From Rubrobacter xylanophilus DSM 9941 (GTDB taxonomy: Bacteria > Actinomycetota > Rubrobacteria > Rubrobacterales > Rubrobacteraceae): DNA of 64,000 bases. The stretch spans positions 3,080,001-3,144,000 of the forward strand of contig NC_008148.1 of assembly GCF_000014185.1 (NCBI RefSeq). Direction: 5' to 3'. The notes beneath the pieces are model-generated. The model did not search any database. It worked only from the letters and a program-made list of their open reading frames with translations, and was not told the DNA's origin. Below, one piece after another: positions 1 through 13,294 of this stretch. A program made the position numbers and the translations under genes. Numbering within the stretch: the first letter of the stretch is position 1; every line of letters starts with the position of its first letter.

Positions 1-1619
1 GGCAGCGACTCGAAGCGGGTCAGGGCGAGGGGGTGTATGCCGACCCAGGAGGCGAACACGAACTCCATCCGCGCCAGCCCCACGCCGTCGTTGGGGAGCA
101 TCGCGAGCCCGAAGGCCTTCTCGGGGTCGCCGACGTTCATCATGACCGAGGTCTTCGGCCGACCGAAGGAGGCCGGGTCCACCTCCGTCTCCTCGTAGCG
201 CAGGGCCCCCCGGTAGACGCGCCCGGTCTCGCCCCCGGCGCAGGAGACGGTGACGGGCTCGCCGCCCCTCACCCTCCGCGTGGCGTTCCGCGTGCCGACC
301 ACGGCGGGGATGCCGAGCTCGCGGGCGACGATCGCCGCGTGCGAGGTGCGTCCGCCCCGGTCGGTGACTATGGCCGACGCCGCCTTCATGATCGGCTCCC
401 AGTCGGGGTCGGTCATCTCGGTGACGAGCACCTCGCCGGGGCGGAAGCTCGAGATCCCGCTCGGGTCCCGCAGCACCCGCGCCTCGCCGGAGGCCACGGC
501 GCTCCCCACCGCCAGCCCCTCGGCGAGCACCTCTCCCTCCTCCTTGAGGGCGTAGAGCTTTACCGCCGGGGACCTGCGGGCGCCGTGCACCGTCTCGGGG
601 CGCGCCTGGATTATGAAGAGGTCCCCGGTGAGCCCGTCCCTGGCCCACTCGATGTCCATGAAGGTGCGGCGGCCGTGCTTCCCGCTGTAGTGGTCCTCGA
701 TGAGGACGGCCCAGCGGGCGAGCCGCAGCACCTCCGCATCGGGGAGGGAGAACGCCTCGCGCTCCTCCGGGGGGGTGGGCACGTTCTTCACCGCGCGGTG
801 GCCGGACTCGTCGTAGACCAGGCGGAACTCCTTGCTCCCCAGGCGCCGGCGCACCAGCGGCGCGTAGCCCTCCCTAAGGGTCGGCTTGTGCACGTAGAAC
901 CCGTCCGGGACCACCCGGCCCTGCACCACGTTCTCGCCGAGGCCCCAGGTCGAGGTGACGTAGACCACGTCGGGGAAGCCGGACTCGGGGTCGAGGGTGA
1001 AGATCACGCCGGAGGAGGCCAGGTCGGCGCGGACCATCTTCTGCACGCCGACCGAGAGGCCCACGTCGAAGTGGTCGAAGCCCATGTCCTCCCGGTAGCC
1101 GATGGCCCGGGGGGTGAACAGGCTGGCGAAGCACCGCCTGACGGCGTCGAGAAGCTGCACCTCGCCGCGCACGTTGAGGAAGCTCTCCTGCTGGCCGGCG
1201 AAGCTGGCGGTGGGCAGGTCCTCGGCGGTGGCCGAGGAGCGCACCGCGACGTCGGCGTGCTCCTCGCCGCAGGCGGCGGAGAGCTCGCGGTAGGAGCGCA
1301 GGATCTCCACCTCCAGGTCATCCGGGAAGATCCCGGCCAGGATCGCATCCTGCACCTTCCGGCTGCGGCGGGCGAGGTCCTCCAGGTCCTCGCGGTCCAT
1401 GCCGGAGATCACCTCGCGTATCGGCTCCTCCAGCTCGTTCTCCCCCAGGAAGTACCGGTAGGCTTCGGCGGTGATCGCGAACCCCTCGGGCACCCGGATG
1501 CCCAGGCTCCCCAGCTCCCGCGTCATCTCCCCCAAAGAGGCGTTCTTCCCCCCGACCAGCGGGACGTCCTCCAGGCCGATCTCCGAGAACCGGCGCACCC
1601 AGCGCAGCTTCGTCTCCAT
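1..1619 (-). CDS. ppsA: Phosphoenolpyruvate synthase (pyruvate, water dikinase), 3' part outside window
   Basis: Converts pyruvate, ATP and water to PEP, AMP and phosphate, a gluconeogenic entry step. About 539 residues are visible. The N-terminal ATP-grasp nucleotide-binding domain starts with VPLVGGKNASLGEM near residue 20. The swivelling phosphohistidine domain carries GGRTSHAAIVAREL near residue 420, with the catalytic His in TSHA. The C-terminal PEP/pyruvate barrel is lost off the window edge. The ATG at 1619 follows a GAGGAAG ribosome site. It lies 45 bp downstream of hsp20 in what looks like an adh-hsp20-ppsA operon. A PEP synthase in a stress operon is typical of actinobacterial hypoxia/dormancy clusters (family knowledge); the shared role is inference. 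Confidence 0.93.
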   Translation of the reverse strand, partial: METKLRWVRRFSEIGLEDVPLVGGKNASLGEMTRELGSLGIRVPEGFAITAEAYRYFLGENELEEPIREVISGMDREDLEDLARRSRKVQDAILAGIFPDDLEVEILRSYRELSAACGEEHADVAVRSSATAEDLPTASFAGQQESFLNVRGEVQLLDAVRRCFASLFTPRAIGYREDMGFDHFDVGLSVGVQKMVRADLASSGVIFTLDPESGFPDVVYVTSTWGLGENVVQGRVVPDGFYVHKPTLREGYAPLVRRRLGSKEFRLVYDESGHRAVKNVPTPPEEREAFSLPDAEVLRLARWAVLIEDHYSGKHGRRTFMDIEWARDGLTGDLFIIQARPETVHGARRSPAVKLYALKEEGEVLAEGLAVGSAVASGEARVLRDPSGISSFRPGEVLVTEMTDPDWEPIMKAASAIVTDRGGRTSHAAIVARELGIPAVVGTRNATRRVRGGEPVTVSCAGGETGRVYRGALRYEETEVDPASFGRPKTSVMMNVGDPEKAFGLAMLPNDGVGLARMEFVFASWVGIHPLALTRFESL

Positions 1620-1664
1620 CTCCGGAACTTCCTCTCGTGTCTGTCGTCTTCCGTGCGGACCGGG

Positions 1665-2099
1665 CTACCCTTCGATCTCTATCCTCCGCGGCGGCGCCTC
1701 CACGGCAGCGGAGGCACCAGGCACGCTCACCTCCAGCACGCCGTCCCGGAAGGTGGCTTTGATCTCGTCCTCGTTCACCCCTTCGGGCAGGGTCATGCTC
1801 CTCCGGAAGGAGCCCTGCCGGCGTTCCCGGATCAGGTACCCCGCCCGCTCACGCTCCTCTTCTTCCCTGCGCTCTCCGGCGAGCGTGAGCACGCCGTTCG
1901 AGACCGTAACCTCGACGTCCTCGCGCCTGACCCCCGGCAGCTCGGCCCGGATGATGAGGTCGTCGCCCCGGGTGAGCACGTCTACCGCCGGGGTCCATCC
2001 GCCCTCCGCATCAGCCCGCGGCGGCCGCCCGAAGGCCTCTCCGAACAGGCGATCCATCTCGCTCTGCAGGTCCCTGAATCCTCTGAACGGGCTCAGCAT
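1665..2099 (-). CDS. Small heat-shock protein, Hsp20/alpha-crystallin family
   Basis: ATP-independent holdase chaperone that binds unfolding proteins in large cytoplasmic oligomers. The 144 residues have the usual layout. A short N-terminal arm (MLSPFRGFRDLQSEMDRLF) is followed by an alpha-crystallin domain from about 45 to 135, containing RAELPGVRREDVEV and the conserved GVLEV/GVLTL strands. The C-terminal tail ends RRIEIEG, an IxI-like motif that docks subunits. It sits 37 bp downstream of the alcohol dehydrogenase and 45 bp upstream of ppsA, all on the minus strand, so co-transcription is likely. No separate promoter is visible in either gap. Confidence 0.93.
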   Translation of the reverse strand: MLSPFRGFRDLQSEMDRLFGEAFGRPPRADAEGGWTPAVDVLTRGDDLIIRAELPGVRREDVEVTVSNGVLTLAGERREEEERERAGYLIRERRQGSFRRSMTLPEGVNEDEIKATFRDGVLEVSVPGASAAVEAPPRRIEIEG

Positions 2100-2136
2100 C
2101 TTCGCCTTTCTCCTTTCCTGATGTACTCTCGGCCCC

Positions 2137-3180
2137 TCACTCCGCCGACAGGACTACTTTGAGGGCCTGCGTGCGGGCCGCGTCGGCGAAGGTCTCGTAG
2201 GCGTCCAGGATCTCCCCGAGCGCGAAGCGGTGGGTGGCGAACGGGGTGGGGTCCAGCCTCCCCTCCGCCACCAGCCGGAGCAGGGTCGGCGTCGAGTAGG
2301 TGTCCACGAGGCCGGTGGTGATGGTCACGTCTCTGGCCCAGAGCCTCTCCAGGTGCAGCGTCGCGGGGGCGCCGTGGACGCCGATGTTGGCGACGTGCCC
2401 GCCGGGCCTGACGAGCCCGGTGCACAGCTCGAAGGTCGCCGGGACGCCCACCGCCTCCATCACCACGTCCGCCCCGAGTCCGCCGGTGAGCTCCATGACC
2501 ATCTCGACCGCGTCCTGCGCGGAGTTGTTGATCGTCGTGTCCGCGCCGAAGCGGCGGGCCTGCTCGAGCCGGGAGTCGGCGAGGTCTATGGCGATGATCC
2601 TGCTCGGCCCGTAGAGCCTCGCGGTCAGCATCGAGGCGAGCCCTATGGGGCCTGCGCCCACGATCGCGACCGTATCGCCCGGTTCGACCTTCCCGTTCAG
2701 GACCCCGACCTCGTAGCCGGTGGGCAGGATGTCCGAGATGAAGACGACCTGCTCGTCGGAGAGCCCCTCCGGCACCTCGTAGAGGCTGTTGTCCGCAAAC
2801 GGTATGCGGGCGAACTCGGCCTGGGTCCCGTCCACGAGGTGACCCAGGATCCAACCGCCCCCCTGCAGGCACTGCCCGTACATCCCCCGCCGGCAGTACG
2901 CGCAGCGCCCGCAGGCGGAGATGCACGAGACGAGCACCCGGTCCCCCTCCTCGAAGTTCTCCACGCCCGGTCCGGCATCCACGACCGTGCCGACCGCCTC
3001 GTGCCCCAAGGTGCGCCCCTCGGCAACCTCGGGGACGTCGCCCTTGAGGATGTGCAAATCCGTCCCGCAGATGGTCGTGGTGTCTATCCGGACCACCGCG
3101 TCGGTGGGTCTCTCGATACGCGGGTCCTCCTTCGACTCCCAGCTCTTCTCCCCCGGCCCGTGGTAGACGAGCGCCTTCAC
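2137..3180 (-). CDS. Zinc-dependent medium-chain alcohol dehydrogenase
   Basis: NAD(P)-dependent oxidation of an alcohol or reduction of an aldehyde; the substrate cannot be read from sequence. The 347 residues form a GroES-like domain followed by a Rossmann domain with VAIVGAGPIG at 171-180. Catalytic zinc ligands are Cys38, His60/Glu61 and Asp150. The structural zinc site is the cysteine cluster at 90, 93, 96 and 104. It resembles the threonine/sorbitol dehydrogenase branch of the MDR superfamily. First gene of the presumed adh-hsp20-ppsA operon. The TGATCA-type element lies about 120 bp upstream of its ATG, so redox- or hypoxia-linked regulation is inferred. Confidence 0.9.
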   Translation of the reverse strand: MKALVYHGPGEKSWESKEDPRIERPTDAVVRIDTTTICGTDLHILKGDVPEVAEGRTLGHEAVGTVVDAGPGVENFEEGDRVLVSCISACGRCAYCRRGMYGQCLQGGGWILGHLVDGTQAEFARIPFADNSLYEVPEGLSDEQVVFISDILPTGYEVGVLNGKVEPGDTVAIVGAGPIGLASMLTARLYGPSRIIAIDLADSRLEQARRFGADTTINNSAQDAVEMVMELTGGLGADVVMEAVGVPATFELCTGLVRPGGHVANIGVHGAPATLHLERLWARDVTITTGLVDTYSTPTLLRLVAEGRLDPTPFATHRFALGEILDAYETFADAARTQALKVVLSAE

Positions 3181-3298
3181 GTCTTCTCTCCTCTCCGCCG
3201 TTCACGCGTCCCTCGCGACGGGGCCGGTGCCCGCGGAGGGGAAGAAGGCGGGACCCGACCCCATCGCACCGGAAGTCTCGCTCCCGCGCGGGGGAGGG

Positions 3299-3342
3299 AC
3301 ATGATCAATCGTGACCATCTGTCTGGCGCAAGTTGATCATGT
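3299..3342. promoter_or_regulatory. TGATCA-type dyad upstream of the adh-hsp20-ppsA operon
   Basis: A perfect 10-bp inverted repeat, ACATGATCAA at 3299-3308 and TTGATCATGT at 3333-3342. The left part also contains TGATCAATCGTGACCA (3302-3317), which fits the 16-bp pattern TGATCM-N4-TGAYCA seen at 10726 and 14295. It is an A/T-rich island in very GC-rich DNA, between the 3' end of an ATPase gene and the 5' end of adh. A TAnnnT -10 box is not found at the spacing seen for the other two copies, so promoter placement here is uncertain. Confidence 0.6.
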
Positions 3343-3419
3343 TTCCTCGACGCCCCTCTTCGGATCTTCTCACCCTCGCAAGCCAGCCCGGCGGAGGAAG
3401 GGTTGCGCCCCAGAGATCT

Positions 3420-6173
<2,754 letters not shown>

Positions 6174-6236
6174 GATCCGGTCCCGACCTCCCCCGCATGG
6201 TCCGCGGCGGGCATAAGCTCCACCTCTACGCTGGCC

Positions 6237-9035
<2,799 letters not shown>

Positions 9036-9068
9036 ATACGCGGGTGTCCCGTTCGCCCCGACGGTCTC

Positions 9069-9365
9069 TCACCCCGGCGACGCCGGCGAAGGGCCTGCCC
9101 CACCAGGTTGCGGCTCTGCTCCTGCCGCGCCCTCCCGCGGGCTCTGCTCTTGCTCGACTACCAGCTCCCGCGCGCGCAGGCGTCCCACCTCGAGCTCCCC
9201 TATCTCGAGGCGTTCGATCCTGCCCCGCTTTATGGCGAGCGCCCCGATGGCCAGGGCGCCCACCGCGCTCGCCCCGAGGCTCATCCAGCCCAGGGCCGTC
9301 GCCGCCCGCGCGAACGCCGCCTGCCTCCCGAAAGGGGGCCGCCCTGTGCGCCCTGCTCTGCGCAT
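9069..9365 (-). CDS. Small predicted membrane protein with leucine-patterned repeat
   Basis: 98 residues, not recognised as a named family. One hydrophobic, small-residue-rich segment (about 20-45, ALGWMSLGASAVGALAIGAL) is probably membrane-embedded. It is followed by a short regular pattern IERLEIGELEVGRLRARELV that would form a few beta-solenoid-like turns, and then a Pro/Gly/Glu-rich tail. A GAGAGGAGAAG ribosome site precedes the ATG at 9365. The stop overlaps the GTG expected for the downstream ATPase (GTGA), so it is probably translated with the pump; an accessory role is inference. Confidence 0.65.
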   Translation of the reverse strand: MRRAGRTGRPPFGRQAAFARAATALGWMSLGASAVGALAIGALAIKRGRIERLEIGELEVGRLRARELVVEQEQSPREGAAGAEPQPGGAGPSPASPG

Positions 9366-9501
9366 CTTCTCCTCTCTTTCACCTCGACCGGCGCGGCATC
9401 CTTTTACCGGCCGCGCTCGCCCCCTTCGCCGGGCGTCCTCAGTGTCGTCCCGGGTCCCCGCCGATCCGGCGCCCCGCGGCGGCCGTGAAGACCACCGGGC
9501 C

Positions 9502-10026
9502 CTACCCCTCCGTCAGCTCCCACGAGCCGTCTTCCGTACGGACGAGAACCGCGGGCCGCAGGCCGTAGGGCTCGGGGGCGATCTCCCGGGTCAGGTTCAT
9601 CAGCTCGATCCTCTCGGGCACGAACCGAACGAGCACGTAGTCCCCGCTTTCGGGGCCTTCCGGCCAGATCTCCGCCCACTCATCCCGCCAGTACCGCCCG
9701 CGCGACCGCGCGTCCTCCTCCAGAGAGGCCGGACCATAGAGCGCGGCGTAGGCCATCTCCACCGGGTCGAGGAAACCCAGCACGACCCCGGGGTTCTCCC
9801 GGATGTCCCGCACCTCGCGCGATCCCCTGCTGGTGCCGAAGCGGATCGTGAGGTCCTCCTCCGCAGCGAAGGGCTGCATGATCCTCAGGTGGGGTGCTCC
9901 GGCCTCCCCCACCGTCGCCAGAAAGCAGTATCTCGTCCCCTCGATGGTGGACCTCGTGAGGTCCACCAGCCCCTGGGCTGAAGCTCTCAATCGTTCTTTA
10001 CCTCCGCTGGTGCGATCATCCGTCAT
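9502..10026 (-). CDS. PPOX-fold (pyridoxamine 5'-phosphate oxidase-like) flavin-binding protein
   Basis: 174 residues with the split beta-barrel pattern of FMN/F420-binding general stress proteins. The strand TRYCFLATVGEAGAPHLRIM lies near residue 30, followed by LTIRFGTSRGSREVRDIREN, the helix-strand block in which this family binds flavin phosphate. The C-terminal half (DYVLVRFVPERIELMN) completes the barrel. The ATG at 10026 overlaps the 3' end of the small upstream ORF, so the genes are likely translationally coupled. PPOX-like proteins are common in actinobacterial dormancy regulons (family knowledge). Substrate and cofactor (FMN, F420 or haem) are unknown. Confidence 0.82.
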   Translation of the reverse strand: MTDDRTSGGKERLRASAQGLVDLTRSTIEGTRYCFLATVGEAGAPHLRIMQPFAAEEDLTIRFGTSRGSREVRDIRENPGVVLGFLDPVEMAYAALYGPASLEEDARSRGRYWRDEWAEIWPEGPESGDYVLVRFVPERIELMNLTREIAPEPYGLRPAVLVRTEDGSWELTEG

Positions 10027-10244
10027 CCTGCCGCCGGTGCGGCTCCCCGTAGCTCTTCATGGCTATGAAACGCCCGTGCCAGCCGTGGTACCAGACGCGG
10101 CCCGTGTAGCCGTTGACGCCGAGCATCCCGGTGATCCTGCCGTCCTTCTCGGTGTGCAGCGTGTAGTAACCGTAGAACTTCCCGGGCTCCGCGGCGCAGG
10201 TGCCTGCAGAGAGACGCGTGCCCGCCCTTCGGGCGGGCGTTCAT
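10016..10244 (-). CDS. Small conserved-looking ORF interrupted by an apparent frameshift
   Basis: An ATG at 10242-10244 overlaps the stop of the SHOCT gene (ATGA) and opens a 73-codon frame. After about 17 codons that frame loses GC-third-position bias. The adjacent frame gains it and reads AAEPGKFYGYYTLHTEKDGR, then ITGMLGVNGYTGRVWYHGWH and GRFIAMKSYGE, ending at 10016. The second part has balanced, aromatic-rich composition typical of a real small protein, whereas the first frame there is Arg/His-rich noise. A one-base indel near 10190-10200 would join the two. Function unknown. It lies between SHOCT and PPOX genes and overlaps the latter by 11 bp. Confidence 0.5.
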
Positions 10245-10633
10245 CTGGGGAGCCTCTTCTGGTGGTGTTCCTCCAGCAGGCGCCTCCGCTCCTCGTACTC
10301 CTCGGCGTCTATCTCTCCGCGGGCGAAACGGCGCCGGAGGATCTCCTCGGCCTTCTCTTCAGGAGCCTCCCGGCCGCCATTCCCGCCGCTCGGCGGCACG
10401 AGCCTCAGAACGGCCCACACCAGCAGCACGAGAAGCCCCGTCCAGAACAGGACGGGCACCAGCATCCACAGGAACGCCCAGGCGCCCGGGCCGCTCCCCA
10501 TCATGCCTCCCGGCCCCTGCCATCCCCCCATCATGCCGCCGTGTCCCATGGCGGGCGCGAAGAAGAGCGCGCCGAGCGCGGCCAGCGCGAGAACGCCCAG
10601 GACGCCGACCAGTACCTTGCCGTTCCTGCTCAT
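10241..10633 (-). CDS. Membrane protein with C-terminal SHOCT domain
   Basis: 130 residues. There is an N-terminal hydrophobic helix (about 7-27), then a Gly/Met/His-rich linker (GHGGMMGGWQGPGGMMG), a second helix (about 52-76), and a SHOCT motif near 95-122 (AEEILRRRFARGEIDAEEYE). SHOCT segments are short helical oligomerisation motifs usually found at the ends of small bacterial membrane proteins. The Met/His-rich linker could bind copper or another soft metal, which is inference. The ATG is preceded by GAGGAGG. First gene of the SHOCT-small ORF-PPOX run; a regulon box lies 93 bp upstream of its start. Confidence 0.78.
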   Translation of the reverse strand: MSRNGKVLVGVLGVLALAALGALFFAPAMGHGGMMGGWQGPGGMMGSGPGAWAFLWMLVPVLFWTGLLVLLVWAVLRLVPPSGGNGGREAPEEKAEEILRRRFARGEIDAEEYEERRRLLEEHHQKRLPR

Positions 10634-10675
10634 CTCTTCGGACCTCCTCGTGGTGCTTCCCGTTTCGCTACCCAG

Positions 10676-10741
10676 AACCTACTGCGGAGAGGGGGCGGCG
10701 GCCTGAGTAGATTTACCTATCGCGCTGATCCGAATTGACCA
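10676..10741 (-). promoter_or_regulatory. Promoter and TGATCM-N4-TGAYCA box of the SHOCT-PPOX operon
   Basis: On the plus strand the box reads TGATCCGAATTGACCA (10726-10741), matching 14 of 16 positions of the box at 14295. A -10-like TAGGTT (minus strand) lies at 10681-10676, 52.5 bp from the centre of the box, with no good -35. This is the layout expected of an activator-dependent promoter. Further GACCA half-sites (10736-10752) lie just upstream. The predicted transcript would have a leader of about 35 nt before the SHOCT ATG. Confidence 0.6.
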
Positions 10742-10820
10742 AAAATCGACCAAGACCACAGCGGGCAGAAGGGCGGGTGCGGTTCTCCCCGCGTCCCTGA
10801 GGTGCCCCGCGCGAGCGGTG

Positions 10821-12245
10821 TCAGGGCTTCCGTGCCTCGCCCGGGGAGCCCCGCAAGAAGCGCTCGGGATCGCTCAGAAACATCCGCCGGCAGGTTCGGG
10901 AGCAGAAACGGTACGGCCTGCCGCGGTGCCGGCCGAGGAGCACCCCCTCGCCCAACGCTGCCCCACAGACCGGGTCCCGGGCACCACGCGCCTCATCCCC
11001 TTCCCGCTTGAGGCCGAGCAGCGAGGCGTACAGCGAGAGCTCGTCGGAGAGCAGCCGCGTGATCAGGAAACGCCGGCGCACCAGCTCGCGCCCCCTGGCG
11101 GCGAGAGCCTCGCCCTCATCCGGGTCGCGCAGGAGGCGAAGCGCCATCCTGGCACACTCCTCGATCGTGCGAACCAGGTAGCCGCCCGCCCCGTCCTGCA
11201 TCTGCAGCGGGATGCCCCCCGCCTCCCCGGCGACCACGGGCGTCCCCTTCCACAGCGTCTCGGAGACCACCAGCCCGAAGCCCTCGCGGATGGACTTCTG
11301 GATCACGACGTCCGAGAGGCGCTGGAAGGCGTTGACCTCGATGTTCCCCGCGCCCGTGAGGTTGGTGAAGATCCGTATGTCCGGGTCCCGCCGGGCCGCC
11401 TCCTTTATGCGGCGGTAGACCTCCCAACCCTCCGGGTCGTCGAGCGCCATGGAGCCGACCAGCGCGAGCTGGAGGCTGGGGACCTCTTCCTTGATCAGGC
11501 GGTACGCCTCGATGACCCCCGGCTGGTCCTTCCACGGGTCGAACCTGGAGACCTGGGTGATGAGCGGCCTTTCGGTCTCCACCCCGATCCAACGCAGCAC
11601 CCTGCCGGCTGTGCCCGGGTCCAGCGCGAAGTTCTTGGGGCTCTCGGGGTCTATGGCGGGAGGGATGATCTCCACCCGCTCGACGGGGAAGCCCGGCGGC
11701 ACGAAGCTCCCGAGCGTAAACACGGCGGCGTCGTAATCGTCGAGGTAGGGCCTGAGGAAGTCCCACAGGGAGGGGTTCGGCTCGGAGGTGTCTATGTGGC
11801 AGCGCCAGAGCCAGCGGACGTCCCCCCGGCCGTAGAACTGGGGGATGGCCAGGGGCTGGGGATCGTGCGCGACGATCAGGTCGTACTCCCCCTCCAGAAG
11901 GCGGGCGTTGCGGGTGGAGTAGGTCAGGTACACTTCCTTTTCGTGCTCGGTCAGCGTGCGCTCGGCCCCCTGGAGCGCGTTGTGCAGCGTCTTGGTCACG
12001 GAGAAGAAGTCCCTGTCCCCGGTGATGACCTTCCAGTCCGCCTCGAGGCCCAGATCTCTTAGCAGGGGCACCTCCGAGCGCAGCAGCTCGGCCACCCCGC
12101 CGCCGTACGGCGTGGCGTTCAGGTGCAGCACGCGCGCACCGCGCAGGGGAGCGGCGAGAGCGCGCAGACCGGAGATGACGTCGCCGCCCACGGTCGGCCC
12201 GAGGACGTCGACCGACTGCCTGCCGACGTCTACCGTCTCGAGCAA
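10821..12245 (-). CDS. treT: Trehalose synthase TreT-type GT4 glycosyltransferase with C-terminal YHS domain
   Basis: The TreT family joins a nucleotide-diphosphate glucose and glucose to make trehalose in one step. The 474 residues have a GT-B fold: [16 protein letters not shown] near 40-55 forms the acceptor side, and [18 protein letters not shown] near 318-335 is the GT4 donor-binding motif. Residues 424-466 are an extra YHS/TRASH-like module with Cys427, Cys448 and Cys452 (DPVCG, then FCSRTC), usually a metal-binding fold and not part of standard TreT. The gene ends a run with universal stress protein, coiled-coil and GNAT genes. Trehalose is a compatible solute, fitting the stress context. 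A trehalose phosphorylase activity is the main alternative. Confidence 0.8.
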   Translation of the reverse strand: MLETVDVGRQSVDVLGPTVGGDVISGLRALAAPLRGARVLHLNATPYGGGVAELLRSEVPLLRDLGLEADWKVITGDRDFFSVTKTLHNALQGAERTLTEHEKEVYLTYSTRNARLLEGEYDLIVAHDPQPLAIPQFYGRGDVRWLWRCHIDTSEPNPSLWDFLRPYLDDYDAAVFTLGSFVPPGFPVERVEIIPPAIDPESPKNFALDPGTAGRVLRWIGVETERPLITQVSRFDPWKDQPGVIEAYRLIKEEVPSLQLALVGSMALDDPEGWEVYRRIKEAARRDPDIRIFTNLTGAGNIEVNAFQRLSDVVIQKSIREGFGLVVSETLWKGTPVVAGEAGGIPLQMQDGAGGYLVRTIEECARMALRLLRDPDEGEALAARGRELVRRRFLITRLLSDELSLYASLLGLKREGDEARGARDPVCGAALGEGVLLGRHRGRPYRFCSRTCRRMFLSDPERFLRGSPGEARKP

Positions 12246-12260
12246 GGCAAGCGCCCCGCA

Positions 12261-12839
12261 TCAACCGCGCCCGGGCGGATCACACCCTCCCTCCGCCAGG
12301 AGGTCTATCTCGACGTGCTCGAGGCCGTTCTCCAGGTAGAAGCGCTCGGGCAGGCCGAGATCCCGCAGCAGGTTGAGCATGCGGGTGTTCTCCGGCAGAA
12401 AGACGCCCCAGAAACGCCGGACGCCCCGCGCCGCGGCGATGTCCGCGAGCCTGCGCGTGAGCCCCAACCCCAGCCCCCTCCCCTGCCAACGGTCCTCCAC
12501 GAGCGCCGCGTACTCGGCCCGGTCGGCCTCTCCCTCCCTGACATACAGCACGATGGCGATTATCTCCTCCGGGTGCTCCGGGTCCAGGGCGACCAGGGCG
12601 AACCCCTCCCCGCCCCCGAGACGCGCCAGGCGGCCCGCCTTCCTGTCCGGCAGCTCCTTCATGGAGCCGAAATAGCGCAGGTACACGGACCGCCAGCTCA
12701 GACGCCGGTGAAAGCGCTTGAGAGCCTCTTTGTCGTGCGGCGAGATCGGCCGGTACTGCACCAGGGTCCCGTCTTCGAGCTCCAGAAAGCCCCGTTCGAC
12801 CTCCGACGGCCGCCGCGTCCCGCCGGCTCTCGATCTCAT
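12261..12839 (-). CDS. GNAT-family N-acetyltransferase
   Basis: Acetyl-CoA-dependent acyltransferase of unknown target. The GNAT core spans about residues 30-175. The acetyl-CoA loop is seen in EDRWQGRGLGLGLTRRLADI, matching the R/Q-x-x-G-x-G/A pattern, followed by FLPENTRMLNLLRDLGL, typical of motif B. The N-terminal GTLVQYRPISPHDKEALKRF is the form found in GNAT domains attached to acyl-CoA synthetase-like lysine acetyltransferases. An ATG at 12839 is chosen; a TTG at 12857 would add six residues. Spacing to treT is 15 bp, so they are likely co-transcribed. Confidence 0.8.
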   Translation of the reverse strand: MRSRAGGTRRPSEVERGFLELEDGTLVQYRPISPHDKEALKRFHRRLSWRSVYLRYFGSMKELPDRKAGRLARLGGGEGFALVALDPEHPEEIIAIVLYVREGEADRAEYAALVEDRWQGRGLGLGLTRRLADIAAARGVRRFWGVFLPENTRMLNLLRDLGLPERFYLENGLEHVEIDLLAEGGCDPPGRG

Positions 12840-12884
12840 CTCCACACCCCGCCTCAAAACTCGCCTGCCGGGCGGAACCGCCGG

Positions 12885-13262
12885 TCACCTCTCCCCGTCG
12901 AAGATGAGCCACGAGCCGCTGATGCCGGCGCCTCCCTGCAGGCTTTCGGCCGCCCCGGGGATCACGCGCACGAGCCGGCCGCCCCGCGCGGCGAACTCCT
13001 CCAGGACCTTGCCGGCCTCCTCGGAGTGCACGACAAACACCGTCCCCTGCTCTCTGGCCACCTCCTCCAGAGGCTTGTTCTCGCCCTCCCTGCGGTTTAC
13101 CGCCTCCTTGAGCAGCCTCTCGCGCTCTCTGGCCTCCGCCCAGAGCCGCTCCCTGTTGGCCTCGGCCTCCGCCTTGCGGGCGGCGTCTTCCCTGCGCCAC
13201 TGCTCGATGTGCTCCTCTATGCGGTGCAGCAGGCTCGTTATGGAGTGGTGCTGCGTGCCCAC
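12885..13262 (-). CDS. Hypothetical protein with charged coiled coil
   Basis: 125 residues, family not recognised. Residues about 10-70 are a long charged helix (IEEHIEQWRREDAARKAEAE and onward) predicted to form a coiled coil. The C-terminal half (GTVFVVHSEEAGKVLEEFAA, then a Gly-rich strand ending WLIFDGER) looks like a small alpha/beta fold. The gene begins 32 bp after the universal stress protein gene and ends 45 bp before the GNAT ATG, so it belongs to the same transcription unit. No signal peptide or membrane helix is seen. Function unknown. Confidence 0.65.
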   Translation of the reverse strand: MGTQHHSITSLLHRIEEHIEQWRREDAARKAEAEANRERLWAEARERERLLKEAVNRREGENKPLEEVAREQGTVFVVHSEEAGKVLEEFAARGGRLVRVIPGAAESLQGGAGISGSWLIFDGER

Positions 13263-13294
13263 GGCTATCCCCTTTCCTGATCCCCGTCTTCCAC

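Noticed and set aside
33-2162. 709-codon plus-strand frame opposite ppsA and hsp20
   Set aside because: Pro/His/Arg-rich translation with no family motif, lying opposite clearly homologous genes; long antisense frames are expected at this GC content.
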